Below, piece after piece: positions 1-28,600 of a DNA stretch of 64,000 bases. The notes under the pieces are model-generated. The model was not told the origin of the DNA, searched no databases, and saw nothing but the letters and a program-made list of their open reading frames with translations. This DNA is from Atrina japonica (taxonomy: Eukaryota > Mollusca > Bivalvia > Pterioida > Pinnidae): contig BROG01000154.1 in NCBI GenBank assembly GCA_030159075.1, forward strand, positions 1 through 64,000, in the 5' to 3' direction. The translations under genes and the position numbers were made by a program. The stretch's first letter is position 1. Every line of letters starts with the position of its first letter.

Positions 1-157
1 ATTTGCTTCCGACGCCTATGCTATTCAAAAGTGTTGTAAAATACAAACCTCGCTGAACAATGGATTATTGTGAAGCAAGACTGTGATAAGGAACCCTTAG
101 GAAGGTAACCCACTATCCTATCATCTCAATAATATGGAAACTTACTTGGTATATGAG

Positions 158-345
158 GGACCTCCGTGGCCAAGTGGTTAGAGCATTGCGCTTTCAGCGC
201 AAGTTCGAGTGTACATGCGGAAGGCCGATGGTTTATTCCAGGGTATATTGTAACCAGGGTTTCTCTCCTCCAATAACAACTAACCGCCACCATATAACTG
301 AAACATTGTTGAGTGTGATGTAGAACACTATTCAAAATTCAAACT
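158..345 (+). repeat. tRNA-headed SINE
   Basis: The left end reads like a tRNA: an A-box-like segment (GTGGCCAAGTGGTTAGAGC, about 166-184) is followed by an anticodon-arm-like hairpin and a B-box-like stretch near 224-238. The right end carries the tail seen in many mollusc SINEs (ACCGCCACCATATAACTGAA, then TTGAGTGTGATGTAGAACAC). It is not a functional tRNA because the T-arm is degenerate and no acceptor stem closes. Related copies lie at 14163-14282 and, on the minus strand, 61664-61975. Confidence 0.7.
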
Positions 346-836
346 TTGCTATTCCATCAGTGTCCAGATACACACAAATGGATGGAAACAGTCATTGTTA
401 TGTCATCAACCAAACTTTGTTGTTTTCAATTATGTATATTAATGTCTTTATATATTAGACTCTGATAAAAAAAACATGGCGAACCGAAAAAATAGTAGAA
501 CGAAATGTGGTGAGCGAAGCAAGCTTAAATTTTTAAACATTAATTTTCACCTCAAGTTTGGCACCAGTTAAGGTAAGATTATTTATTTTCTTGGTAGTCG
601 AGGACAGATTATTTACTTTCAAGGCCAGAATATTTATTTCCAAAAGAACGACCTAGAGAATGTAAATATCATGAACATGATTATACCCATCTTCCCAAGT
701 CAAGGCTTTCAGATTCACGTCGTTCCTCAAACTGTGTAAGTACTGTAATAGCATGTATTACTTGAAACTGAATATGGACTCATGGCGGGTGTGACCGGTC
801 GACCGGTCTTTGAAATGAAATTTGGGGAACCATTTT
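346..836. other. No gene seen; AT-rich filler
   Basis: No coding potential or RNA gene was recognised. Near 780-825 there is a fragment (GTGTGACCGGTCGACCGG) that also begins the dispersed repeat copy at 29948, so the right part is probably repeat-derived. Confidence 0.4.
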
Positions 837-1310
837 TCACGCCATTTGGTCAAGAAGGATTTCTGTGTCGCATGGGTCCTTTATGGTCTTAAAAATTTCG
901 GTTCCGTCTGCGAATAGGTAGACATCAAGATTCATATACTTCGGTTGGTCGATTATGTATATCACAAAAAAGAATAGGGCTGATCCTTGTGTAATGCCAA
1001 ATGTAACTGTCATCCATTCAGATTTCTCTTTGTTGATGTTGACTTGCTGAATTCTATTGTTTAGAAAGCTGTAAACAAACGAAGTCAGTAGTTCCCCAAA
1101 GCGATTTATCTCCCTTTTTAATATTAAGTTAATTTGCACCCTTTTCCAGTCCTCGGGCACCATGCTATCTTGAAGCGATTTGTTGAAGATAATGTCAATG
1201 TACGTCCCGGTACCAAAACAAAAACAACAACAACAACCCATCTATCCCAGGCGATTTAACACCTAACGATTGGGTCAGCCAGGGTGACTGGACAATGACG
1301 TGTTTTAAGA
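837..1310 (-). pseudogene. Decayed LINE reverse transcriptase fragment
   Basis: The minus strand encodes recognisable pieces of a non-LTR retrotransposon reverse transcriptase. A SPGIDG motif lies near 1240-1260 in another frame. It is followed in the open frame by the VPEDWK segment, the GITQGSAL segment of the palm, and FADGTEIF where the catalytic YADD/FADD box is expected. The second catalytic aspartate is thus replaced by glycine. About 30 residues appear deleted between the DWK segment and LLTSFVYSFL, and the flanks carry stops. The family looks Jockey/CR1-like, but the clade is uncertain. It is a dead 5'-truncated insertion. Confidence 0.75.
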
Positions 1311-2244
1311 GTTGAGATATATCCCCTCTGGTTCCAAAGTGAATACACTTTTGAAGAATATATCCAGTATATTATTAGGCCTAGTCTTTTCCCGGTTATC
1401 ATTAGTTTTCACTGTCTTCTGTTCTTATGGTCTGTAGGCCTACACAAATCTCCTACTCCCACACGGGTCTTACATAAAAATTGAATTAATGTACTTGAAC
1501 GGGGTTTCCCTGGCTTTCTGAGATAAACTGAGTTATCTTTCCTTGATTTCCATATAATTTCTTTACTGTTTCTTACTTTGTACTGATCAGACTTTTCTTC
1601 CTTTTCGGAACATCCAGCTCATCGTTATCTAAGAAAAATTATTTTTTTCAAGTTAATTAGTTTAATCGGCACAAAACGTTTAGTCTGCTCCTCTATATGA
1701 TATATGTAATTGTACTATTAGTGGTGAAAGCCAGCGATGTTTTGTTTGGTATTGAAATTATGTCCCTTGACTTTGTCACGGCTTGTGGACTTGTTTCAAA
1801 GTCTCATACTCCGATTATGTCCGATTTCCTTATCCGACATTAATTCAATGTAAAAACATTTCTTAAAACTAAATTTCTGACTAAGCTTCTATATATCCGA
1901 AATGCCTTTAGATAAAGAAAAATAATCTAGCCTGTTCAATGGTAAATTGTCGTTGTGCAATTGGACCGGCGTATCGATAAAGAGTTATCGATCTTGATCA
2001 GAGTTATAAGCGTTGTACAATTTTGAAATATTATGCCTAGTTTTTATCTTAATTTGTCGTAAAGGTAAAATAAAACCGTACGATAAAGTTAATGTAAATA
2101 AGATTTTTAGAAAGCTTTCATTGGAATAGGTCAATTGTCAAACTGTAAAATTGTTTTATGGTAATAGATGAAATAGCTATATAATCATTCTAATTTATAG
2201 TTTTTAAATTTAGTATATAAGAACTATAACACTACCTAACAAGC
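1311..2244. other. No gene seen upstream of U1
   Basis: AT-rich sequence with no supported coding region. Its right end must contain any promoter of the U1 gene at 2245. Invertebrate snRNA proximal elements are too divergent to place by eye here. Confidence 0.35.
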
Positions 2245-2408
2245 ATACTTACCTGGTGCAGGGGATACCGTGATCAGCTAGGCGGTTCCCCCAGGACGAG
2301 GCCTTACCATTGCACTCCGGTTTGGCTGAAGCCTGCGATTGCCCCAAATGTGGGCAACTCGGGCACGTAATTTTTATGTGTGGGGGTCTGCGTTCGCGCT
2401 TACCCCCG
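2245..2408 (+). ncRNA. U1 spliceosomal snRNA
   Basis: U1 is the RNA of the snRNP that base-pairs with 5' splice sites. The gene starts with ATACTTACCTG, the invariant 5' end. Stem-loop I follows (2264-2288), then stem-loop II with the U1A-binding loop ATTGCACTCC (2309-2318), stem-loop III, the Sm site AATTTTTATG (2369-2378) and the 3' stem-loop (2381-2408) with the usual GCGTTCGCGC core. The length of about 164 nt is normal. The sequence after 2408 (GTCTAAACGATCAATAATAG) resembles a snRNA 3' box. Oddity: loop I reads GATCAGCTAG, whereas the conserved U1-70K-binding loop is GATCAYGAAG. The three changed bases, 2277-2279, are consecutive and the stem is intact. It could be a variant gene or a young pseudogene. 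Confidence 0.93.
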
Positions 2409-3444
2409 TCTAAACGATCAATAATAGCTTTCCATCCTACTAATTAGAAACTGAATTCGTTATGACGACAAAAACAGTTCCGGATGGAATTTTTCAAAGC
2501 ATCCAAGTTACTCCAGCATATTTTCCTCTTCCATTAAAAATAAAAAGCAGTACATGAAGATTTTGTCAGTAAATAATAAAAAAGTTACTTTATTATTAAC
2601 AAAACTATAACTTTGGTATTATGTATTACTAATTAATTAAGTATGTGTTACTGTTTAACTACAGTATGAAGAAAGAAAAAAAAACACTTAATCTAATCCT
2701 AGCCTTTCTGGTGAAAATTTATCAAATGAAACGAAGTCGTACCCTAACCGAATAAATCAACCTGTAGGGTCTACTAAAATTATTTGAAATTGTGGTCGTA
2801 CCCAAGAAAATAAATATGATGTTCCATATTTTAACAACTTAACAAGAAATAAAACAATATTTTTCTATTTCTGAATTTTAAGTAACTGGTAGCATTGTAA
2901 TTTGGATGGACGATTTCTTGTGCATGCACCTGGTCGTTGAAGCGACGTTGATCACCTAGACCAAGTCTTTTATACACGATAAAACATTAATTTATTCTTT
3001 CGACTCTTTGGGTACATGGAATATCTTTTTAGAGAATATTGGGTTCTTGCTGACTTATTCGACTTGAGAACGATTTGACTTTTTATTTTAGGAAATGACT
3101 TACATTGAGTACGATTTGGTCCAGGGTACGAGTTAATCCCCAAAATATACTTACGAAGAAACAAGCACACAGCCTACATAATTACAGATCCAAAATATAT
3201 CATTTACTGTAAATTATCTCTCTCCCAACGGCTATAACCTAGAAACATTTGACATTAGACAATTATCAGTATAATTTGGCAATGCAATGTTATACTGACA
3301 TATCCACCGTTAACTCTGTGTAAGAGATGTAGTCGCAAAAATACAAGATCGGGTTCAAGATCTCGAAATGTTTCTCAACACTATTTACCTACGTACGGAT
3401 GGCGTGCTTGATTGTTCGCAAAAGCACCCGGCGGTGTTTATTTT
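2409..3444. other. No gene seen; region upstream of WARS2
   Basis: No supported coding region. The last few hundred bases should hold the WARS2 promoter and 5' UTR; no TATA box or other element stands out. Confidence 0.35.
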
Positions 3445-12206
<8,762 letters not shown>

Positions 12207-12246
12207 CGGGTCAACTAGATGTTAAAGGTTTTTTTTGTCAAAAATC

Positions 12247-12268
12247 AATAAAAATTATGTAAAATAAA
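12247..12268 (+). terminator. WARS2 polyadenylation signals
   Basis: Two AATAAA hexamers (12247-12252 and 12263-12268) lie about 40-60 bases after the WARS2 stop codon. Confidence 0.6.
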
Positions 12269-12519
12269 TACTCAGTGCCTGAGTGTTTGCATTAAATGTG
12301 GGTGGAGTGGATTCAAAACAAGCCAGGACTTAAACTCAATATTTTGTATAGAGTATTAACTAGTACTTTATCAAGCAGATGTAAGTTGCAGAATGAAAGT
12401 TGAGAGTAATCTTCCATTTGAATGTGTCCATTGGCATGTTAAGAACTCCTTTCTTGTGTTCAAAACACAAGTTAAAGTTGCTTTTTCACTGAAATTCATA
12501 AAATTGTTATTATCATTTA

Positions 12520-13620
12520 TCCCCTGCTTTCACAGAAACGGGTGATATTAATTAGGGTTTCTCTGTCTGTCCCTCTGTTTGTCTGACACGCTTCATTTCC
12601 GTGCAATCACAGCAACAAATATTATCTGATTTTCTTCAAACTTGGTAACAAGGTTGAATGCCTAAAGGGCTCGACCAAGTTCGACCGTCACTTTTGGCAG
12701 ACGTTATTAGCTGAGTTATGGCCCCTTGATTAATGAAAAATGCCATTTTCTGCTGTTTTTGTGCAATCTAGGCAACAAATATCATCCAATGTTCTTGAAA
12801 CTTGGTAACAAGGTTAAATGCTTAAAGGGCTGGGCCAAATTTGATTGCAAGTTTCGGCAGATGTTTTATGGCATAATTATGGCCCCTTCATTAACCAGAA
12901 ATGTCATTTTCTGCCATTTCCGTACAATCTTAGCAACAAATATCATCCAATTTTCTTCAAACTTGGTAACAAGGTTAAATACCTTAAGGGCTAGACCAAG
13001 TTTTGACAGAGTTTTGGCCCCTTTATTAACAAAAAATGTCATTTTCTGCCATTTCCGTGCAATCATAACAACACAAATTATTCGATTTTCTTCAAATTTG
13101 GTAACAAGGTTAAATGCATAAAGGGCTCGGCCAACTTAGCTTGCCATTTTGGCGGACGTTTTTGGCAGAGTTATGGCCCCATGATTAACAAAAAATATCA
13201 TTTTCTGCTGTTTCCGTGCAATCTAGGCAACAAATATTATCGGATTTTCTTAAAACTTGGTAACACGGTTAAATGCCTAAAGGGCTCGGACAAGTTCTAT
13301 CGCCACATTTGGCGGACATTATTTGGCAAAGTTATGGCTCCATGATTAACAAAAAATATCATTTTCTGTTGCTTTTATGGAATTTAGGCAACCAACATCA
13401 TTGGATTTTCTTCAAACTTGATAACAAAATTAAATGCTTAAAGGACTTGTCCAAGTTCGGTCGCTACTTTTGGTGCAAATTATTTGCGGAGTTATGGCCC
13501 CATGATTAATGATAAATGTCATATTCTGCGTAAAAATTACATGTTTTCAGATAACTTCAAAAAAGTTTACCTCCAATATAATTGTCCTTTATGAAAGGGG
13601 GGAAGCGGGTGATACAAATT
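12520..13620 (+). repeat. 160-bp minisatellite, about six units
   Basis: The anchor CTTGGTAACAAGGTTAAATG recurs at about 12641, 12801, 12962, 13097, 13256 and 13418, giving spacings of about 160 bp with one shortened unit of 135 bp. Each unit also has AAAGGGCTCG, GAGTTATGGCCCC and CATTTTCTGC. CGGGTGATA occurs just before and just after the array, which suggests it is the core of a larger element. Open frames across it are incidental. Confidence 0.85.
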
Positions 13621-14162
13621 CTATGAATTAGCTTGTTTTCATATGTATATGTCAACATTCTTGTCATATTTGTAGCCTCAGTATGAAGAGAACCATTGGG
13701 GCTAACATCATCAAAACTTTATCCATGGTGAGTGGGAGATGCTTGTGGAGTAAATTTTTAGCTTACTTTACCTGAAGGGCCCTGCAAAGTACTCCTATCA
13801 CCCAATGTACATCATACATCCATTAAACTTTTCCTTTAAACTACTTCTCAAAAACCATTTTTTCAGATTTCATATCAAATATTTGCAGGGAGCTTGCTCT
13901 TATGAAAGAGTTTTATGTTTGTATGTTTGCAAACAAAAAGTGGCTAGTACACTTAAGGGCTCAAAAACTGTCAAAACTTGTCTCTAAAAATATTCCATCA
14001 TGAACCAATGACCAGATTTCTTTGAAATTTGGTTTACATTATTTTTAAGTTAATATATTTTTTTTCAAATAAAAACCGTTGAAGTCTCTCACTTCCTGTC
14101 AGCGCAGGTACGAAAGCTGCTGGAACTAAGCTGATTTTTGTGAGAAAACTTGCCAGTTTACT

Positions 14163-14282
14163 TAGGGAAGGCCGGTAATCTCTTTCCAGTTACATTGTAT
14201 CCAGATTCTCTACTCCACCAGTAAAACTGGCCGCCATCATATAACCGAGTGGTGTTAAACACTAATCAAAATTCAAATTCAA
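14163..14282 (+). repeat. 5'-truncated SINE
   Basis: Contains the right-hand part of the SINE at 158-345: GGGAAGGCCGGTAATC, CTCTACTCCACCAGTAA, GCCGCCATCATATAACCGAG and a tail TGTTAAACACTAATCAAAAT. The tRNA head is missing. Confidence 0.65.
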
Positions 14283-14289
14283 ATATACA

Positions 14290-16832
14290 AATGGCTTATT
14301 AACTCAAATCTGATAGACTTTTTGTATACAAAGAGAATGAGAAATGAGAATGTAGTAAAATACTGTTTAAATTCTAGATTCTTCAAAAGTGATTACTCTT
14401 GGATGGATTTAGATTTATTATATGGCCTTGTATGATGCCACTTTTTCTTTAGAAAATAAAAATCTATCTTCAATTGGAGCTCAATTGTGGGGTCTAATTG
14501 ACAGTAACAATCGTCTTGAGTATTAAAACTTTGGTGTTATATTTATAATATTTGTAAGGGATTATCAAAAGTTTCCTTGTTACAAAGTATTAAGATCATG
14601 GGGTAAAAGGTCATGGTCACAAACTTAGACTGTAAATCTCAGTTTTTAGTCAACTTGTATCCCCAAATGTATGTCCTATGTTTTTCAAGGAAGGACTTGA
14701 AATTTCAAGATACTTACTCGAATATTTACGATAGTATCTTGATATTTCATGATGAAAAGGAATAAAGTACCCTCATTTGGCTATTGTATGATTCAAATAC
14801 ATGTACTTTGGTTCAAAAAGATAGTGATACTGATTTTGATTTCAAATATCAATTTCACTTTCAATACAAATGACGTAGGCTTATATATAATGCTATCTAA
14901 AGCTAAGTAATCCATTTTTCACATCATTAAAACCCCTGAATCCTGATATGATGGAAGACCGCAAAGCTAAATAATCCATATTTTCATATTGAAAACGCTC
15001 AGGACCCAGATATGATAGAAGACTACAAACTACATGTATAAAACGAATAAAGAAGTTTGGGCAATAGATCAGTTTTGTATAAACTTGTTTTTGGTTATTT
15101 CTAAAGTTTTTATTAGTTGAATATAATAGCATCTACATACTAAAGTAGTATAAATCAATAATATGCCATTAAGAGGGCATTGATGTCAAGAACTCGCAGT
15201 GTCTTCAGTAGCACGCTATAATTATAGCTCTTTTTCAATCCTATGATCATATTAGGATTTGTTTTCAGTAAATGCAAACAGTTTATGGTAAAAACTAATT
15301 AAATTTTTGAAATTTCGTGAAATACTTGTTAATTGCAAGAGTGACATTTTAGTTAATTGAAATATTCTGTGATAAAATAGAATTAATGTAATTGTGTGAA
15401 AATATGTAAAAAAAAAAGAGCTCCATCAAAGACGTATAAATATTTTATCAAGAGGCCATATAGGACACGATTTGATTAATTTGTTTGTTTGTTTTCAAAA
15501 GTGGCTTGGGAAAATAGTAAGCTATGTCGCTTAAATAGTCAGATGTAAAGATTGGAAATGTTGACAAAAGATATACGGTCCAGTTTGATACCCTGATTGG
15601 AGCTTCAGGGGTAGTAATTCCTGTTCTGTATTGGGGAAAATATGAAACCACTATACATCTATGTATTTGAATGAAGTATAAAGCCTAACATCGCTAGTTC
15701 TGCGTGCAAATTTTGTTTATATTGTGATCAAGGCTGCTTTAAAAGTCGTTTCGAATTTTATAGCTAAATAAACGACAATGATTTAATTACAGTCATGTCG
15801 TTTGTTTGTTTATTGTTGTTTAACGTCCACAGTCATGTCGTAAAATTGAATATATATTTGGTTTGTGGTCCCATATATTATTTACGAGAAACAGGGCTAG
15901 TTTTGGATGTACACGTTAATATCCGACTGAAATGTAGAAAGTATTTGTCATTGTCTTATTTTTATCTGAACTGGTTGAAATCTTCCACAACATGTAACAC
16001 AGACTATCAAAATTCCTTTCCACTGGCAAGGGAAAAACATTAATAGTATGACAAAGACATATACACAGAAAAAAATACGGGATCAGTGACCGTGCAACCT
16101 ACGCACTAACTAACGGCGTTTTGTTCTTGCAAAATTGCATGAGATAATCTTACAACTATTTCGGAAACTTTCTATGACACGGAATCTTTATGTGCGTCTA
16201 AACGGTGATCCGGACGGACAGTTATGTGGAGTATATATACACAATCATGTTCACCCATTTCCTAACGATATTATGACGCATTTTCAGTAATGGTTCTTCT
16301 TTGTTTCTCGTGTAAAATACTTGGATCCGCACCTTGAATTAAACAGGCCTGGAAAAGGCAGAAGAATCGAGAGAATTTTCAAATCTCTTAGATAGGGGTA
16401 TTACTTCTGCCTCAGTAAGCTGATGGCAATTTAAACTATCACGCTTTTCACAGTGATTTGGAGATCAAATATTTGAGTCAGATTCGTACATTAATTAGGC
16501 GGGTTAGATATGTGGAACTAAAGTTTACAACGGTTTATCCTGGATCTCAACAGTTGATATACGTCAAACTGAGGCAAACACTTTGTGTACAGCGATTGTC
16601 CATTGTCTTCGTCCTCAAGAAGTCTTAACTGTTTAATAACAGGATAGATACGCCGTTGAGCTTTAAAACCCTAATTAATGGGAAAGTGTGACATGGAGAA
16701 AAATTTATGATTGAAATCGTAATACGTTCTGTCCACTTTATTACAATCGTTATTCTAATATTTGATAACGATAAGAGAACCGGGGATCGGAAGACAATTG
16801 TGACGTCGGCACGGGAAAAGCTGAGAGTGATC
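14290..16832. other. No gene seen between minisatellite region and CARD gene
   Basis: AT-rich sequence without supported exons. Near 15800-15840 there is a SINE-tail-like fragment (TATTGTTGTTTAACGTC). The right end must hold the promoter and 5' UTR of the CARD gene. Confidence 0.4.
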
Positions 16833-23979
<7,147 letters not shown>

Positions 23980-23999
23980 ATGTGCAAAACTTTAAAATA

Positions 24000-25687
24000 A
24001 TGTTGGAGTATTATGAGTTTAAAAGCTACCAATTATTTGTGCAACACATAGATCTAAGAAATGTCCAAAGCAGGTTTTACTTACTTACTGCCCGGAATGC
24101 CATTGGCATGTAGGGTAGCAACACAGGTTCTCCATTTTTGTTTGTCTTTGTCCATCTGTTCTACTGTTTAGTTTTTACCGCGAGTTTAATTTCAAATTTC
24201 GAGGCATCATGCTGATTCCATCTTGTTTGATCATGATATTGGTACAGTCACTTTCGCGTCAAATCTTTGGAACAAAACCGAAAAAAAAAATAAGCTCGCG
24301 ATGATTGGTCTTTATAACACAATCTTTATATTTAATCATTTTAGTGACAATTCTGTGTGTCGTACTATGATCACAAAATGTTGTAACAAAATTGTAATAA
24401 AATGAATTTGACTTATTTACTTATCCTTCCAAATTTTACATTACTATTGAAATATAACAGGTGTTCAAATGACATTTCATTGTTGATCTTTTTTATTTTG
24501 AGAACAAAACAGTTAAACAAAGTAGAGTTGACAGTGGAATTAGTAACTTAATGTTTTATACAAACTGATGTAGCGCTTAACATATATCTGTGTACAGTAC
24601 ATACAGCTTCTGTAATTCATTAATTATGTAAGTCCGGTATCATTTGCCTTATTGTAATATATTTATGATATACAATTAAAAATTTATAAATATTTTGCAT
24701 TTCTTTTATTATCAGTGAAATTGCAACAACGAGTGAATTGATTGGAATTAATGTATGAATCTTCCTCAAACGATTTCGAATCTACTAATTAAGATGTATA
24801 AATTACCTACAAATATAACGTAATTACGTCAGGTAATTTGATGAATATAAATTCCCAGCTTTAATGATATTCAAAATTAAGGCAATTCATCTGAGGCTGA
24901 AATACTATATTACATCAAATGAAAATGATCAGTGTTAATTATAGGTGACAATTTATTTAAACGTAGCATTTCAAAAGGAAAATTAGCATATCTAGGATAT
25001 ATTGTATGACATGCTTTGGTCGAATTCACATTTAAGATAAAAAGATATTGTGTCAATTATATTATGGGAAATCCAACTACTGAAAGTAGCTGGTGCTCTT
25101 ATAAATAATACTACTGTAATGGGCTCTTCCTTTACGAAGTGCCCACATTAACAGCAAAGGTCACGACTTTTTAACACGATGCTTTTCCCAGACAATCATT
25201 GTGTACAAAGGAGATAAATTCCTAAATTATATTTATATATGTATGCACGACGAGGATCCAAACTTTGTATCCACTGCATGGCAAATCCTTTATTTCATCA
25301 AAGGATATAATTATCCACTCATTTCGTCAATATTTTGGATTTATAGTGAGATGAAGAGTTTGTAGTCTGGACTGAAATTGTAAAATTCTATGTATTTCCC
25401 TCATTTTTGTATCTGTTCATTAAAAGAACATTCAATGAATATGTATCATGAATACAAGTACAAATCAGTGTCCCGATTGTGTTCGATTAACATATATTCA
25501 TAGAGTAGATATATTGAAAATCATCACCACTGAAAGTTTTTGCTTATTTCCATTTAGATCCTACACTTTGTATTGAATAAAGACAACGACTGTTGACCCA
25601 TTCCTTATTTCATTGAAAGATAAGCCAGACAGCGTGGAATGTTCATCTAACATTAAGATAAGCAATTGTCACGGCACACTTTTCACG
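24000..25687. other. No gene seen between CARD and C1q genes
   Basis: AT-rich intergenic sequence of 1.7 kb. A TAATAAAATG near 24393 could serve as a distant polyadenylation signal for the CARD gene. The right end should contain the C1q gene promoter. No further structure is clear. Confidence 0.4.
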
Positions 25688-28600
25688 ATGATTTTCTGTA
25701 TATTGTTGTGTGTTCTGATACCCTCAGCACATGGTCAGTCCAAACGTCCGACGACAAATGGTATGGGCGTGACCGATAGTGTTACATTAACCTCACTACA
25801 GAATACATTGGAGCAAGAAGTTTTAACTAGAAAAGAGCTACAGAAAGACATGTTGGTATTGAAGGCGCAAGTACAAGAGCTTCTGTCGTATAAGTCTGGA
25901 TATGATGAACTGAAGGCTAATTACATGCAACTAAGGCATCAGTTTCCAATAGAAATTGCTACATTACACAATGGGTTGGACAACCTGACAGCGGTATGTC
26001 AGAGCCAAAATACAGATATGCAGACACAGTACGATGCAATGAAACAGAGCCTTCAAAATGTGACGTCACAATTAAATGGCGTGCAACAGGAATTACAACA
26101 AACAAAACAAATGCTTTCTTCTTCACAGAATACAAATCCAAATAACCAGAACGTATCTTCATCCCTCCACAGTATGGAAATGTTACTGAATAAACAGAAA
26201 GCAAGCATTGTAAATATTGAAAATTCTCTTGGATTGTATGGTATGTAGGTCATTTTAACTGTAATGTATGGAGGGGATGTCTACAGGGGAAACATCAATA
26301 TCGTTAAAACATGTCGTAGGGCGAGGTTATTATTTCATTTACGTTCATATGCCTAAATGTAGGTTTATCTTAGTTGTATACATTCAAGATATACTGGGTT
26401 AAATATATAAATGTGTGTGTGTGTGTGTGTGTGTGTACTATTTTTACCCTCACAATCACCTGTTTTTCATACCGTAGTTGCCTTATGTTGTATATTCGCC
26501 AATATTTTCCTAAACTTAACGTATGATGTTGTATTCTACTTCCTCCCAGTTTCTAAAACAAGTGGCAACCCCAGGAAAGCAGAGGTAAATGCTACACACT
26601 TCAAAGTTATACAACTAGGTTCAGAATAGAATAGAAACTGTCTTTTGTGAAGGATTTTTCGAATCACACACACCTTCTTTGAGATATGCATAAGGGGACG
26701 ACCAATTGTTTTTTGGGGCGGCTACGATCTAATTTGGAAAATGATTAGACAGAATGCAACTGATGAAAAAAAAAAGTTAGCTCACTTTTTGGAAACATTT
26801 AAAAGCTTAACAAATCAACTGTTATATTCAACAAATATACAAAAATAAATAACAAATAAAAATATAGATATTTTGGCATAATCAATATGAAACAAGATTG
26901 GTCATTTTTAACTTCACTAAAAAAGCCAAAAAATCAAATTTAAAAGAAATTCAAATGGTAGAAAATTGTGACAAATTAAAGCTGTGAAAGTTTGAATTCA
27001 TTATTAATTCTGTATCTTAATTTTTTATTGCACTGATTCAAACTAAGGCTATCATCTCGAACATTCATAAACTTTAATAAAATGTCACATTAGTAACTAC
27101 AGGGTCAGAAGAATTCAATATTCTGAAAATGGTTTGCTAATATCTACTCTAATTGTAAAGTATCATATGGCATGGTATTATTTTCTGCTATGAAATGATG
27201 CTCATTTTATTAACTGAGGTTGTTCTGACTGCATTTTATGTCAAAATGTAGTGTGGAGGAGAGTTTTTATATCTTAGGCTTGGTTTAGTAAATTTGTTAT
27301 TAGATTTCACGGTGTCATGCTTCTTGTTCCATTCCATTGTGAACTTTTGTCTTTATATGAGAGTACTGAACTAATCATATGCAATTTCTTTATGCATTTC
27401 ATTGGTGGATCTAAAGTGTGGGGATTACAATTGCCTTTGAATTTAATATTTTTCATAAGAAAAAATAGAAATGAAACACTGTTAAATTCTTTCAACATGG
27501 AATGAATTCAAAACCAGCCATGTGTTTTAGTAGACAGGATGGTTAGATTTTGTGTGTGGATGCTGGAAAATTGCCTCAGAGCTTTTCAGAGCCTCATACA
27601 TGTGCATTGCTCTTCCACGTTATGTTTGCTTAAACTCAATTCAATGTGGGGACATAATCAGTCTGTCAGTTTAGTGCATTTGAGATATAAAGAGGTTTCA
27701 ATTTGATGTCTAGAACCTAAATAATGAATTCTCTGGGCATGTAAAACATTTTCTGGGTAACATACTTTGAACAATTATAAGGAAACCTGTGGTTTTGTGT
27801 CTGTAATCTAGAAAATACCTCGTCAAGCTTCCCAATTGAATAATTCCAAAATATATGAAAGCAGTATACTCTCCAACTCACTTGTTGACACTAAATTTCC
27901 TTTTGAAGGTTTAATCAATCTAATTATGTAAGTCAATGGACGATTTGGAAAGGTTAAACCTATCCGAATTTAGTGTTTGGAAGCTTCTTGGGACCAGTAG
28001 AATTAAAAACCTCTGGAGTACCTAGGGCTTTTCCCCTTCCAAATTGATATCGGGCTATATTCCCAATTGCAAATCCTATCTACCCCCTCCTTTTTTTGCC
28101 AAAAATCCCAATCATGAACATACCATACTGTCTTTTCACTATTTCTCATTTTTATGCTGATACATTCAATCATGGTTTTTCTTAAAAGTTGAAATACGCC
28201 ATGGGTCATGTTCCCAAAAAAGGTCAGAAAAAGCCCTGGTAGTATACCTGAGTGTTACCCAGACCCACTACCATACAGTTTGTCTCTTGTAAAATCTATC
28301 TCTATTGGAATTATATTTTTTTATTTTTTTTTTTTTTTTTTTTTTTTCTTTTTTTTGTTTTTTTTTTAGTATTTTTTCTTTTTCTTTTTTTTTTTTTTTT
28401 TTTTGTTTTTTTTTTTTCATTTTCTTTTTATTTTTTAATATTTTTTTTTGTTGTTTTTTTTTTTTTTCTATATTATTTTTTTTCTTGTTATTTTATTTTT
28501 TTTTTTTTATTTTTTTTTTTCTTTTTTTTGTTTTCTTTTTTTTTTTGTTTTTTATTTTTTTTTTTTTTTTTTTTATTTTTTTTTTTTTTTTTTTCGTTTT

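Noticed and set aside
158..240. Functional tRNA gene
   Set aside because: Only the head of a SINE: T-arm and acceptor stem are degenerate.
13674..13735. Peptide-like stretch PQYEENHWG followed by a stop and HHQNFIHGEWEM
   Set aside because: An acceptor-like site precedes it, but it is interrupted by a stop and matches no neighbouring gene; probably repeat remnant.
16707..16832. Upstream in-frame ATG of the CARD gene
   Set aside because: Weak start context and a hydrophobic-to-basic extension that no CARD adaptor needs; the ATG at 16833 fits better. It remains possible.
26551..26585. Possible 35-bp middle exon of the C1q gene with good splice sites
   Set aside because: Including it shifts the frame of the C1q exon, whereas direct joining of 26240 to 30291 is in phase.
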